64,000 nucleotides of DNA from Betaproteobacteria bacterium UBA3031 (GCA_002367635.1 DFDI01000014.1:1-64000); one strand, 5' to 3'. Counted from the stretch's first letter, positions 1-8,669 are shown. Made by a program: numbers and translations. Notes: generated by a model not told the origin, from the sequence alone.

Positions 1-288
1 CGCTATCAAGAGCAACGAGATTTTTTATTGGCTGAGCTTAAAGGTATCGGCTTCGCGATTCCTATTGATCCAATGGGCGCGATATACATTTACGCTGACT
101 GCAGTAAATTCACGAAGGATAGCTTCGGGTTTTGTCAGGATTTACTCGAGAATGCAGGTGTGGCTGTGGCCCCTGGGCTAGACTTTGGCGTTAATCGAGC
201 GAGTGAGCATATTCGTTTTTCTTACCCCAAGCCGATAGCCGTACTCGCTGAAGGAGTCCGTAGAATAAGAGCTTATTTGGGTGGCTGA
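1..288 (+). CDS. PLP-dependent class I/II aminotransferase, C-terminal fragment
   Basis: The reading frame is open from base 1, so only the last 95 codons are in the window and the true start lies to the left. The visible part matches the small C-terminal domain of fold-I aminotransferases (AspC-like): a segment GAIYIYAD, then GVAVAPGLDFG, then EHIRFSY. The last of these carries the arginine that normally binds the substrate carboxylate. The PLP lysine is outside the window, so the substrate cannot be named. The TTG at 28 is only an internal codon. A dehalogenase-like gene follows after 56 bases on the same strand. Confidence 0.78.
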   Translation, partial: RYQEQRDFLLAELKGIGFAIPIDPMGAIYIYADCSKFTKDSFGFCQDLLENAGVAVAPGLDFGVNRASEHIRFSYPKPIAVLAEGVRRIRAYLGG

Positions 289-344
289 AGTTAAATGAAG
301 TGTGTGAGTACAATTAATGCTTAGTAATTACGAGAGAGATCGGG

Positions 345-1208
345 ATGTCTGATTTTATGGTGGGAATGAGTCGTTCAACGGTTCGTGCTAACGGTATTCG
401 AATGAACGTTTGGACGGGAGGCGATGGTCCTACTTTGGTTCTGCTGCATGGGTATCCACAAACAGGGCAGATGTGGCATAAGGTGTCGTCACATTTGATG
501 AAGAACTTTAATTTAATTATTCCTGACTTGAGAGGGTACGGAGACTCAGAGAAGGCACGTTCTGGATTTGACAAAAAAACGATGTCCAAAGATATCGCCT
601 GTTTGGCCACTGAACTAGGGCATGAAAAATTTTATGTTATGGGTCATGACCGAGGTGCTCGAGTTGCGCATCGTTTGGCATTTGATTTCTCAGACCGAGT
701 TGAAAAACTAGTGGTCTTGGATATCGTTCCGACCCACACAGTTTTCAGCCAGATGGGGCGAGAGCTAGCGGCTGCCTACTGGCATTGGTTTTATTTTCAA
801 GCGCCAGATCTTCCGGAAATTATGATCAGAAACAGTGCTGAGCCGTTTCTTCAGTCGATGTTCCTCTCGCTCAGTTGGCGCCCAGATGCGATCGATGATG
901 CGTTATTCGCTGAGTACTTAAGAGCATTTACTTTGCCTGGAACCATTCGTTGTGGGTTAGAGGATTATCGAGCAGCAGCAACGATCGATTATGAGGATGA
1001 TGAAAAAGATCTAGGAACTAAACTCTCTTGTCCGGTCTATACCATATGGGGTCAGTTTGGCAAGATGGACTCTTTGTTTAATGTGGTGGATACCTGGAAA
1101 GAAAAAGCGGACAACGTCATTGGTAAATCTCTGCCGTGTGGTCATTTTATCCCGGAGGAGGCTCCCGAAGAGTTGCTCGAGGAGGTCGTGCCATTCTTTC
1201 TCGGCTAG
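345..1208 (+). CDS. Haloacetate (fluoroacetate) dehalogenase-type alpha/beta hydrolase
   Basis: This 287-residue alpha/beta hydrolase would release halide from a 2-haloacetate by attack of an aspartate, leaving glycolate. Every residue known to matter in fluoroacetate dehalogenase (RPA1163 type) has a counterpart at matching spacing. They are the nucleophile and carboxylate-binding arginines D102, R103 and R106 in HDRGAR, the acid D126, the halide-pocket pair H147-W148, Y208, and the base H267 in CGHF. The oxyanion-hole HGYP is at 35-38. There is no signal peptide, so it is cytoplasmic. A purine-rich GAGAGAGATCGGG precedes the ATG. Related epoxide hydrolases also use Asp, but the H-W pair and the double arginine favour a dehalogenase. 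The natural substrate is unproven. Confidence 0.8.
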   Translation: MSDFMVGMSRSTVRANGIRMNVWTGGDGPTLVLLHGYPQTGQMWHKVSSHLMKNFNLIIPDLRGYGDSEKARSGFDKKTMSKDIACLATELGHEKFYVMGHDRGARVAHRLAFDFSDRVEKLVVLDIVPTHTVFSQMGRELAAAYWHWFYFQAPDLPEIMIRNSAEPFLQSMFLSLSWRPDAIDDALFAEYLRAFTLPGTIRCGLEDYRAAATIDYEDDEKDLGTKLSCPVYTIWGQFGKMDSLFNVVDTWKEKADNVIGKSLPCGHFIPEEAPEELLEEVVPFFLG

Positions 1209-1254
1209 CCTGTTGTGATTTGGAGTATGAATTAGACTTTAAATGAGGAAAGAT

Positions 1255-2136
1255 ATGAAGCGTAAATATTTTGTGATCGGCCTGCTGAGTCTTTTTCTTG
1301 GGTTGAGTTCTGGATTACACGCGGATGAACTCTCGCAGCCCCGAGCTGAAACCTTCACGGATATCGAGTCGAATAAGGATATGCTTGACCCACACAATCT
1401 GGGCCTGCTTGTGGAGCGGGGGGACGTGAAGGCGATGAATAATGTCGGATTGTTGTGGGCTACAGGTTACGAGGGGAAGCAAAGTTTTGAAGAGGCGGTG
1501 ACGTGGTGGACGGCAGCGGCTAATCGGGGCTATCTCCTTGCTATGAACAATCTTGGCCTGGCATACGCCAATGGACAGGGAGTTGAAAGAGACATTAAAC
1601 AGGCTTTTGATTGGTGGCTAAAGGCGGCAATAGGAGGTAATGCCTGGGCTATGAACTCTGTTGGTGATTGCTATGAAATTGGAGATGGTGTTACGCAAGA
1701 TTATATTTTGGCAATGACTTGGTATAAAACTGCAGCAGATGCGGGAGACCCACTCGCTCATTATAATGTTGGGGCACTTTATCAATCTGGCCTAGGCTTA
1801 GATCAAAGTTTTGAATCCGCACACGAATGGTTCTTGTTGGGTTCTGAGTTGGGCGACCCCTACTCAATGTTGTCTTTGGGTGGATTGTATCGAGACGGCT
1901 CGGGGACTAAGAAAGATCTTGTTGAAGCGCTGGCGTGGTATCAGGTTTCGAGCCTGATGTTGGACCCGCAAGACCAGGATAGTCTTGGGTTTTCTGAGCG
2001 GGAAGCTCGCTCGATCGTGAGCCAATTAACGGATGCTCAACGACAGGAAGCCATCGGTCGTTTGGATGTCCTGAAAAAATTTACAGCACCTCAAGAGCCT
2101 CAGAAAAGCCTGGATGAAGGCGAGTCGCGTATCTAG
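1255..2136 (+). CDS. Secreted Sel1-like (TPR-type) repeat protein
   Basis: About 293 residues. I chose the ATG at 1255 rather than 1243 because GAGGA at 1245-1249 sits five bases before it. A basic start and a hydrophobic stretch ending near GLHA form a signal peptide, so the protein is exported. The body is a row of roughly 36-residue Sel1 repeats, seen as recurring AMNNLGLAYANGQGV, AMNSVGDCYEIGDGV, AHYNVGALYQSGLGL and SMLSLGGLYRDGSGT, each followed by an A-x-x-W-x-x-x-A helix. Such alpha-solenoids are protein-binding scaffolds; the partner is unknown. The next gene begins 22 bases downstream, so the two are probably co-transcribed. Confidence 0.85.
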   Translation: MKRKYFVIGLLSLFLGLSSGLHADELSQPRAETFTDIESNKDMLDPHNLGLLVERGDVKAMNNVGLLWATGYEGKQSFEEAVTWWTAAANRGYLLAMNNLGLAYANGQGVERDIKQAFDWWLKAAIGGNAWAMNSVGDCYEIGDGVTQDYILAMTWYKTAADAGDPLAHYNVGALYQSGLGLDQSFESAHEWFLLGSELGDPYSMLSLGGLYRDGSGTKKDLVEALAWYQVSSLMLDPQDQDSLGFSEREARSIVSQLTDAQRQEAIGRLDVLKKFTAPQEPQKSLDEGESRI

Positions 2137-2158
2137 TGTTAAGAAAAGATAACATCTT

Positions 2159-2758
2159 GTGACATCAGTCAGATATCGACGGCTTGGTGCTTGGTTATTG
2201 ACGGGCTTGTCTGTTATCGGATGCGCTATATCGAGCGCGGTGGCGGCAGAGGAGACGACGTCCCAAATTCCGGGTGTCTACAGTAATTATCCTTCCGATG
2301 GCGGGCGAGATCTGAGTCAAACATTGGGCCAAACGGAACATATACCTACCGATAGGCTTGTGTCGGATCTCCTTGCCGCGCTTGATCAAATCACCAAATA
2401 TCGGATACCTGAGACACATCCTCTAATAAGAAAGGTTCCGGGCTCTTTGGTGCAGCAATATGCTTGCCAGAAGCCATGCGGCGCCCTTGCGGTTTATCGG
2501 GCGGGGGAAGGTGTTTATCTTGATGAATCGATGGAGCCTGAGACGAATGTCTTCGCACGTTCAGTGTTATTACATGAACTTGTTCACTATGTGCAGGATA
2601 TGAACAAAGAGCTGGTAGACGTTAGGGAGTGTGAACGTTGGTACCGACGTGAGCAGGAGGCTTATGCGCTTCAGAAACGTTTCTTAGAAATTGTTGGTAG
2701 CCAAATAAGAGTGGCTTACTCTCAGGGTCAGGCCTGCGATTCCGATACGGGCGAATAG
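2159..2758 (+). CDS. Small exported HExxH-motif protein, putative metallopeptidase
   Basis: 199 residues from a GTG start. The N-terminus is an export signal. It contains a lipobox-like VIGC (Cys22), but an AVAA site near residue 30 would also suit signal peptidase I, so lipoprotein status is open. HELVH at 139-143 is a gluzincin-type zinc motif, and E167 in the helix REQEAYALQ is a plausible third ligand. C103 and C107 flank a short loop and may form a disulfide with C158 or C193. I do not recognise a named family. It follows the Sel1 protein by 22 bases, so the pair may work together in the envelope. Proteolytic activity is inferred from the motif only. Confidence 0.62.
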   Translation: MTSVRYRRLGAWLLTGLSVIGCAISSAVAAEETTSQIPGVYSNYPSDGGRDLSQTLGQTEHIPTDRLVSDLLAALDQITKYRIPETHPLIRKVPGSLVQQYACQKPCGALAVYRAGEGVYLDESMEPETNVFARSVLLHELVHYVQDMNKELVDVRECERWYRREQEAYALQKRFLEIVGSQIRVAYSQGQACDSDTGE

Positions 2759-2768
2759 TTTGTTGTGC

Positions 2769-2786
2769 GCTTGCTTGCCAGCAAGC
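2769..2786. repeat. Perfect 7-bp hairpin downstream of the HExxH gene
   Basis: GCTTGCT and AGCAAGC pair around a TGCC loop, 11 bases after the stop codon. No T-run follows, so it may be a Rho-type or mRNA-stabilising 3' hairpin rather than a classic terminator. The rest of the gap to the next gene shows nothing else clear. Confidence 0.35.
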
Positions 2787-2922
2787 TCGGCGACATAGCG
2801 TTGTTCAACGATTAGAAATCGTCAACATTTACTCGTTATGCACCTTATCCTGCTTGTCGTCAGTTTTTTCGGGAAGGACTTTTCGTTAAAATAACTCTTT
2901 TTGAATCTTGGGATACATCCAT

Positions 2923-4080
2923 ATGCTCAATAAGCTGCTGACACCATTTACGCTTTCGGTTCCTGATGAGGTTTTAACTGACTTGAGGCGGCGATTGGAG
3001 AATACGCGCTGGCCAGATGAAATCCCCGATAACAATTGGGCCTACGGGACGGATTTGGGATATTTAAAAGACCTTTGTGCGTACTGGGCCAATGAATATG
3101 ACTGGCGAACGCATGAGGGGGTCATCAATCGTTTTAAACAATACAAGGCCAGGGTGGCTGGTATTGACTTGCACTTCATATATGAAGAGGGGAAAGGGGA
3201 AAACCCCTTGCCATTGCTGCTGTCGCATGGTTGGCCAGGGTCTGTGTATGAGTTCCATAAGATATTGCCGATGCTTACTGACCCTCTGTCGCATGGCGGA
3301 TCTGCGGCGGACTCCTTCACAGTTATTGCGCCGTCTTTACCCGGCTATACGTTCTCGTACCAACCAGGCCAAGCTCGTTTTTCAGTAGAGCAGATTGCAG
3401 ATGCGTTTGCTGAGTTGATGACGAAAGTATTGGGCTTTGACTCTTTTGTTGCGCAAGGAGGAGATTGGGGTGGCTTTGTAACCTCCCGCATGGGTTTTGC
3501 CTATCCGGAATTGTTGAGAGCGATACACCTTAACTTTCTTGCTGTGCGCAGGGATTCAAGTATTGTCGAGAATCCGACTCCGGAAGAAGCTATTTTCCTC
3601 GCGCAACTGAATAAGTTTTTGAAAGATGAGACTGGTTATCAGTGGATTCAGGGGACGAAACCACAGACGCTGTCTTACGGCTTGACCGATTCCCCTGTCG
3701 GTTTGGCGGCTTGGTTGGTTGAGAAGTTTCATACCTGGACTGACCATCGGGGTGATCTAGATGGTTATTTTGGTCGTGACACAATGCTCACTGACATCAT
3801 GCTTTACTGGATTACGGGCGCTATTGGTTCTTCGTTTTGGCCCTATTACGCCAGAATGCACAGCCCATGGCCTATTCCAATCGGAAAAACTGTTGATGTG
3901 CCTACCGGATATATCGAATTTCCAAAGGAAATCCTATCTCCGCCGCGTTCGGTAGCCGAGCTGTTTTATTCTAATATCCAAAGTTGGACTAAGTGCGATC
4001 AAGGGGGGCACTTCGCTGCCTTAGAGCAACCAGATCTGCTTGTGAAGGATATTCGTCAATTCTTTAAGCCTTTCCGATGA
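2923..4080 (+). CDS. Epoxide hydrolase, EHN-domain family
   Basis: 385 residues. The N-terminal part (about 5-115) matches the epoxide hydrolase N-terminal domain (signature LRRRLENTRWP near 22-31), followed by an alpha/beta hydrolase core. HGWPGS at 102-107 supplies the oxyanion hole, D181 in GGDWGG is the nucleophile, H363 in GGHFAALE is the base, and the tyrosines at 308-309 could activate the epoxide. The family turns epoxides into vicinal diols. The ATG at 2923 gives the usual N-terminus; an in-frame TTG at 2908 would add five residues. There is no signal peptide. No cognate monooxygenase is visible nearby, so the substrate is unknown. Confidence 0.85.
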   Translation: MLNKLLTPFTLSVPDEVLTDLRRRLENTRWPDEIPDNNWAYGTDLGYLKDLCAYWANEYDWRTHEGVINRFKQYKARVAGIDLHFIYEEGKGENPLPLLLSHGWPGSVYEFHKILPMLTDPLSHGGSAADSFTVIAPSLPGYTFSYQPGQARFSVEQIADAFAELMTKVLGFDSFVAQGGDWGGFVTSRMGFAYPELLRAIHLNFLAVRRDSSIVENPTPEEAIFLAQLNKFLKDETGYQWIQGTKPQTLSYGLTDSPVGLAAWLVEKFHTWTDHRGDLDGYFGRDTMLTDIMLYWITGAIGSSFWPYYARMHSPWPIPIGKTVDVPTGYIEFPKEILSPPRSVAELFYSNIQSWTKCDQGGHFAALEQPDLLVKDIRQFFKPFR

Positions 4081-4104
4081 AAGATTGGGTATGCTAGGGG
4101 TTGC

Positions 4105-4128
4105 TTTCGCCGTGGATGCTGGGCGAAA
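4105..4128. repeat. Inverted repeat upstream of the first TRAP binding-protein gene
   Basis: TTTCGCC (4105-4111) and GGCGAAA (4122-4128) form a 7-bp stem with a 10-base loop, between the epoxide hydrolase stop and dctP1. With no T-run on either side it could be an operator or a weak terminator. The remainder of this 160-base gap holds no other clear signal. Confidence 0.3.
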
Positions 4129-4240
4129 AAACTGTGCTAGAGTCTTCGCAAATAAGACTGGTTAATAAGCGGCGGGTCCACTTTCGGGGGTTTGTGATTG
4201 TAGATTCCATCAAGACATTAAATCGATTCTGGGAGAAATA

Positions 4241-5335
4241 ATGCAAAAGTTTAAATGGCTCGCGTACTTGCTGTCTTTTGTTATGACGGCAGTGATCAGC
4301 GGTTGCGGTGGAGGCGATTCGGAGGATGTGCAGTCTGCGGCTTCGGACGGACCCAAAGTGCAAAAAAAAGTATCTCTGAAAATGGCCAGCGCATTTCCTG
4401 GCTCTCTCGAATTGATCGGAAAGAATGGATTGCGCTTCTCAGAAACCATCAAGGAAGTCTCTGCTGGTTCTTTAGAGGTGAAGTTTTTTGAACCTGGTGC
4501 CCTCGTCCCTGCGTTGGAGGCCATTCCTGCGGCTTCTAAAGGCTCCGTCGATGTGGCTTGGTCAACCTCCGGTTTTTATGCGGGCAATGATTTAGCGTTT
4601 AGTTTTTTCACATCGGTTCCCTTTGGCGCTTCAGCCGATGAGCTTTTGGCGTGGCTTCAATACGGCGGTGGTAATGAACTCGCAGATGAGATGTACGCCG
4701 AGCATAATATAAGGGCGGTGCCCTGTTTTATTACACCACCAGAAGCGTCAGGGTGGTTCAGGAAAGAAATCAACTCTGTTGATGATCTCAAGGGCATGAA
4801 GATGCGCTTCTTTGGTTTGGGCGCCAAAGTGATGGATAAGTTAGGTGTCGCGACTCAGCTGCTTGCGGGTGGAGATATTTTTCAAGCCCTACAATTAGGC
4901 ACCATTGACGCTACGGAGTTTTCGGTGCCGTCGGTCGATGAGAGTGCGAGTTTTTACCAAGTCGCTAAACATTATTATTTTCCTGGTTGGCATCAGGCGA
5001 CAGCACTGGGACACTTGTTCTTTAATATCGATGTCTGGAATTCATTGTCTAGCCATCATCAAAAACTTGTGGAAGTCACCTGTGGTTATATTTTGAAAGA
5101 AATGATTGCAGAGGGTGAGGCTACTCAGGCGCCGGCCATGCGACGCATGATGGAAAAACATGACGTCAAAATACATTACTGGTCAGACGAGATTCTTAAT
5201 GCGTATCGTACTGCTTGGAATGAGGTGGTTTTGGAGGAGTCTGCAAAAAATCCTAATTTCAAAAAAGTTCATGATTCCTATACGAAGTTCCGAGAGGATT
5301 ACAAGCTTTGGGGTGATAATGGATATTTAAGATAG
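4241..5335 (+). CDS. TRAP transporter substrate-binding lipoprotein (paralog 1)
   Basis: 364 residues of the DctP family, the solute receptor of tripartite ATP-independent transporters. A lipobox VISGC puts the acylated cysteine at 22, so the receptor is probably membrane-tethered. R189 in MKMRFFGLGAKVMD is the conserved arginine that grips the ligand carboxylate in this family. The motifs EAIPAASKGSV and HYYFPGWHQ recall the branch that includes TakP (2-oxoacids) and FcbT1 (chloroaromatic acids); that assignment is from memory of the family. It is nearly co-linear with the next gene and the two must be duplicates. GGGAG precedes the ATG. Confidence 0.88.
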   Translation: MQKFKWLAYLLSFVMTAVISGCGGGDSEDVQSAASDGPKVQKKVSLKMASAFPGSLELIGKNGLRFSETIKEVSAGSLEVKFFEPGALVPALEAIPAASKGSVDVAWSTSGFYAGNDLAFSFFTSVPFGASADELLAWLQYGGGNELADEMYAEHNIRAVPCFITPPEASGWFRKEINSVDDLKGMKMRFFGLGAKVMDKLGVATQLLAGGDIFQALQLGTIDATEFSVPSVDESASFYQVAKHYYFPGWHQATALGHLFFNIDVWNSLSSHHQKLVEVTCGYILKEMIAEGEATQAPAMRRMMEKHDVKIHYWSDEILNAYRTAWNEVVLEESAKNPNFKKVHDSYTKFREDYKLWGDNGYLR

Positions 5336-5509
5336 GTGGGCTCGAAGGGTTTTCATTTTGTAGTATGAAACCGCCACTTGGTCGAGAGGCTGAGTCATGG
5401 TAGTGTCGCACAAAGAGTATAGAATGATTTTAGTACGGTTAGGTCTCAAGTGAATTGTTTGCTGTGAGTTAGTTTCGATTCAAATAGGCCTAAAAGACAA
5501 AGTTAAAAA

Positions 5510-5523
5510 GCACTCAAAAGTGC
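5510..5523 (+). promoter_or_regulatory. Small hairpin next to the ribosome site of the second binding-protein gene
   Basis: GCACT-CAAA-AGTGC folds into a 5-bp stem that ends three bases before a very strong Shine-Dalgarno, GGGGGAG (5526-5532). It could shield or protect the translation start. The rest of the 200-base gap between the two binding-protein genes has no clear terminator or promoter that I trust. Confidence 0.3.
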
Positions 5524-5535
5524 ATGGGGGAGATT

Positions 5536-6630
5536 ATGGTTAAATTTAAAGCTGGTCTGGCTGCGGCTTGTGTTGGATTGTTTATTTTGACAGGTTGCGG
5601 TGGGGGAGATGACGTCGCGACGACCGCAGCTGTTGACGCGGGATCGGGCGCTCCGGTTGAAACAGTTAAGTTAAAAATGGCCAGCGCGTTTGCGGCGTCC
5701 TTGCCACTTCTTGGTGATGGTGCTGTCGAGTGGACCGAAACCGTTAAGGTGTTGTCCGGTGGGTCTTTAGACATCAAATTTTATGAGCCTAATGCGTTAG
5801 TGCCAGGGTTAGAGGCTATCCCAGCGGCATCTAAAGGCTCCGTCGAAATGGCTTGGGCTAGTTCTGGGTATTACGCAGGTTTCAATAATGTCTTCAGCAT
5901 GTTTACCGCGGTGCCTTTTGGCCCGAATGCTACCGAGTTTTTAGCTTGGTATTACTACGGTGATGGTTCCAAGTTCGCTGATGAGTTGTACGGCGCACAT
6001 AACATTAAGTATCTTCCGTGCCATATGATTCCACCTGAGGCGTCCGGTTGGTTCAAGAAAGAGATCAATAGCGTTGACGATCTAAAGGGTTTAAAGATGC
6101 GCTTCTTCGGTTTGGGTGCGAAGGTTATGGATAAAATGGGCGTATCTACGCAGCTCTTAGCTGGTGGTGAAATCTTCCAAGCTTTGCAAATGGGAACTAT
6201 CGACGCGACAGAGTTCTCGATGCCATCCATTGACCAAAGTTCGGGCATGTATCAAGTGGCGAAGCACTACTATTTTCCTGGTTGGCATCAGCCTTCCTCG
6301 TTCAATGGGGTTTTCATTAATATCGATATTTGGAATAGTCTTTCCGCACATCACCAGAAGGTGATAGAAGTGGCTTGTGGCGATAAAATTAGAGACGGTC
6401 TCGCCCAGGGCGACTTTGCGCAACCAGCTGTGCTCGCCAAATTGGTAGAGGAGCATGGCGTTAAAATTCACTATTGGAAACCTGAGATTCTAGCGGCCTT
6501 TAAGAGTGCTTGGGATGAGGTGGCAGCAGAGGAAATGGCGATTAATCCGGAATTCAAGCGAGTGTATGAAAATTACATGGCATTTCGTGAGGAGTTTGCT
6601 GTTTGGCGAGATAATGGTTACCTTAAGTAA
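5536..6630 (+). CDS. TRAP transporter substrate-binding lipoprotein (paralog 2)
   Basis: 364 residues from the ATG at 5536, chosen because GGGGGAG lies four bases upstream; the ATG at 5524 overlaps that site. The lipobox ILTGC puts the acylated cysteine at 21. It aligns without gaps to the previous protein from about residue 41. By hand, 75 of the 90 positions in residues 161-250 are identical, including the ligand-binding R189. Divergence is greatest at the signal peptide, the linker and around 232-238 and 251-258, which could alter ligand preference. It is the binding-protein gene next to the permease genes and is followed by a terminator. Confidence 0.88.
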   Translation: MVKFKAGLAAACVGLFILTGCGGGDDVATTAAVDAGSGAPVETVKLKMASAFAASLPLLGDGAVEWTETVKVLSGGSLDIKFYEPNALVPGLEAIPAASKGSVEMAWASSGYYAGFNNVFSMFTAVPFGPNATEFLAWYYYGDGSKFADELYGAHNIKYLPCHMIPPEASGWFKKEINSVDDLKGLKMRFFGLGAKVMDKMGVSTQLLAGGEIFQALQMGTIDATEFSMPSIDQSSGMYQVAKHYYFPGWHQPSSFNGVFINIDIWNSLSAHHQKVIEVACGDKIRDGLAQGDFAQPAVLAKLVEEHGVKIHYWKPEILAAFKSAWDEVAAEEMAINPEFKRVYENYMAFREEFAVWRDNGYLK

Positions 6631-6657
6631 AGTCGCGCTGACGGCTTAATATTACGG

Positions 6658-6680
6658 GCGGGCTCATGCCCGCTCTTTTT
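6658..6680 (+). terminator. Rho-independent terminator between dctP2 and dctQ
   Basis: GCGGGC-TCAT-GCCCGC is a perfect 6-bp GC stem followed by TCTTTTT. It sits 27 bases after the second binding-protein gene and before dctQ. Partial read-through would give more receptor than permease, a usual need for binding-protein transporters. Confidence 0.8.
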
Positions 6681-6699
6681 ATATGGTTTTTTATGGTGT

Positions 6700-7287
6700 G
6701 TGGTGATTATGGAATCAATGCTTAATGTGAGTGACCGGATTGACAGATTGCTTGATCGCGTCTCAGGCGCTGTCGGTTGGTTATTTATAGTAACAATGCT
6801 TGTCATTGCCTTCGATGTTCTGACACGAAAAATCGGGTATCAAATGCCCGGGATGGGGTCGACCAGATTGCAAGAAGTAGAGTGGCATCTGCATACAGCT
6901 TTATTTGCATTCTGGCTTGGGGCGGCATATATCCATAATTCGCACGTCAGAATTGATATTGCTTTTATCAATGCCAAACCACGAACAATCGTTTTTGCAG
7001 AACTCATTGGTTGTTTGGTTTTTGCGATCCCATATTGTTTGCTTGCGCTATATTTTAGCTTCGACTTCACGTGGGAAGCGTGGGTTGTTGGTGAGGCATC
7101 GGCATCCTCAAATGGCTTAGCTTTCAGATGGATCCCTAAGGGCTGCATGACCGCTGGATTACTTCTATTATTTGCGGGTGTGATCTCGGTTTCTATGCGT
7201 TCAGTCGTCTATTTATTTGGTGATCCAAGTCTTAGGAGGCGAGCAACGCCGCCAGTGATTGCGGATAAAGTGGAGGCCTTGTCATGA
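6700..7287 (+). CDS. TRAP transporter small permease subunit, DctQ type
   Basis: 195 residues with four hydrophobic segments (about 26-42, 65-85, 103-125 and 147-167), the layout of the DctQ small membrane subunit. The segment EVEWHLHTALFAFWLGAAY is typical of the family. The subunit helps the receptor dock on DctM and is required for sodium-driven uptake. An in-frame ATG at 6709 or 6718 could also serve as start. The stop overlaps the start of dctM by four bases (ATGA), so the two are translationally coupled. Confidence 0.85.
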   Translation: MVIMESMLNVSDRIDRLLDRVSGAVGWLFIVTMLVIAFDVLTRKIGYQMPGMGSTRLQEVEWHLHTALFAFWLGAAYIHNSHVRIDIAFINAKPRTIVFAELIGCLVFAIPYCLLALYFSFDFTWEAWVVGEASASSNGLAFRWIPKGCMTAGLLLLFAGVISVSMRSVVYLFGDPSLRRRATPPVIADKVEALS

Positions 7288-8669
7288 GCTGGATTACCCA
7301 TCACGTTTCACTATTTTTGTTTCTTGTTTTGGCGATATCACTCTTTTGTGGATTTCCGGTTGCGTTTGTCCTCGGTGGCATCGCTATTCTGTTCGGCGGC
7401 ATCGGTATGGCACTTGATATCTTTCAACCGATACAATTTTTCAATTTGATGCCTCGTGTCTGGGGATCCGCTGCTGCGAATCCCATTATCGTTGCCGTTC
7501 CTATGTTTATTTTTATGGGGACCATGCTCGAACGGAGTGGTGTGGCGAAGGATCTATTGCAGACCCTTCAAATTGTTACTCGACGTATACCAGGGGGCTT
7601 GGCGATGTCCGTCACGTTGATGGGTACGATCATGGCGGCAACAACTGGAATCGTGGGAGCCTCCGTTGTGATGTTGACGATGATCGCATTGCCGTCAATG
7701 ATGGAACGGGGTTACTCTAAGGAGCTTGCAGTGGGCACGATAGCGTCTGCGGGCACTCTTGGTATTTTGATTCCGCCTTCCATTATGTTGGTGATTATGG
7801 GAGATCTTTTATCTGTCTCGGTTGGCGCGTTGTTCGCGGCGTCAATTTTGCCAGGAATGCTGCTGGCAGGACTCTACCTCCTCTATATTGGCATCACGAG
7901 TTATAGGAATCCCGATCGGGCGCCTCCGCTGCCAGATGATATCGGGCCGAGTTCCAACGCAGAGCTAATGCTGCTGGTGATTAAGAGTTTCTTCCCGCCT
8001 GTTTTGCTTATCACGTTAGTTTTGGGATCTATTTTTGGTGGATTTGCAACGCCAACGGAGGCTGCAGGTGTAGGTTGTCTTGGGGCAATATTCCTCGCGT
8101 GGACGAATAAAAAACTCAGCATGAAGACGCTTCGAGATGTGATTCGCCTTGCTGGCTTAACTAATGGCATGGTGTTCTTCATATTTTTTGGTGCGACGTT
8201 GTTCAGTTACGTGTTTAGAGCACTTGGCGGAGACGATCTGATTCTCGAATTATTAGGTGTCATCGGTATTGATACAGGATGGGAAATTCTTACATTTATG
8301 TTGGTGCTTACCTTTTTGCTCGGATTCTTTTTTGATTGGATTGAAATCACATTGATCGTGCTGCCTGTGTTTGCACCTCTACTTCAGAGTGTCGATTTTG
8401 GGCCACACATCGGGGATGGTGGACCGATCGTATTCCTTACTTGGTTTGTGGTGATGCTCTCAGTTAATCTGCAAACATCATTCTTGACGCCGCCATTTGG
8501 ATTCACACTGTTTTACATGAAAGGTACCGTGCCACCATCGATTACTATGGCTCATATTTATCGAGGAATAATTCCCTTCGTGCTGCTTCAGTTGACGGGA
8601 CTCGGATTGATTATTGCGTTTCCGCAGATAGTGCTTTGGTTGCCGAGGGCAGCTGGATTCTTAATGTAG
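7284..8669 (+). CDS. TRAP transporter large permease subunit, DctM type
   Basis: 461 residues with about 12 membrane segments, the transport subunit of the TRAP system, which moves the solute with sodium ions. Family features seen are PMFIFMGTMLERSGVA (about 72-87), GTIASAGTLGILIPPSIMLVIMG in the first half and TSFLTPPFGFTLFYMKG near the C-terminus. It is longer than the roughly 430-residue C4-dicarboxylate DctM, as in the branch annotated for mannitol, chloroaromatic or 2-oxoacid transport. It overlaps dctQ and is followed by a strong hairpin. Confidence 0.9.
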   Translation: MSWITHHVSLFLFLVLAISLFCGFPVAFVLGGIAILFGGIGMALDIFQPIQFFNLMPRVWGSAAANPIIVAVPMFIFMGTMLERSGVAKDLLQTLQIVTRRIPGGLAMSVTLMGTIMAATTGIVGASVVMLTMIALPSMMERGYSKELAVGTIASAGTLGILIPPSIMLVIMGDLLSVSVGALFAASILPGMLLAGLYLLYIGITSYRNPDRAPPLPDDIGPSSNAELMLLVIKSFFPPVLLITLVLGSIFGGFATPTEAAGVGCLGAIFLAWTNKKLSMKTLRDVIRLAGLTNGMVFFIFFGATLFSYVFRALGGDDLILELLGVIGIDTGWEILTFMLVLTFLLGFFFDWIEITLIVLPVFAPLLQSVDFGPHIGDGGPIVFLTWFVVMLSVNLQTSFLTPPFGFTLFYMKGTVPPSITMAHIYRGIIPFVLLQLTGLGLIIAFPQIVLWLPRAAGFLM

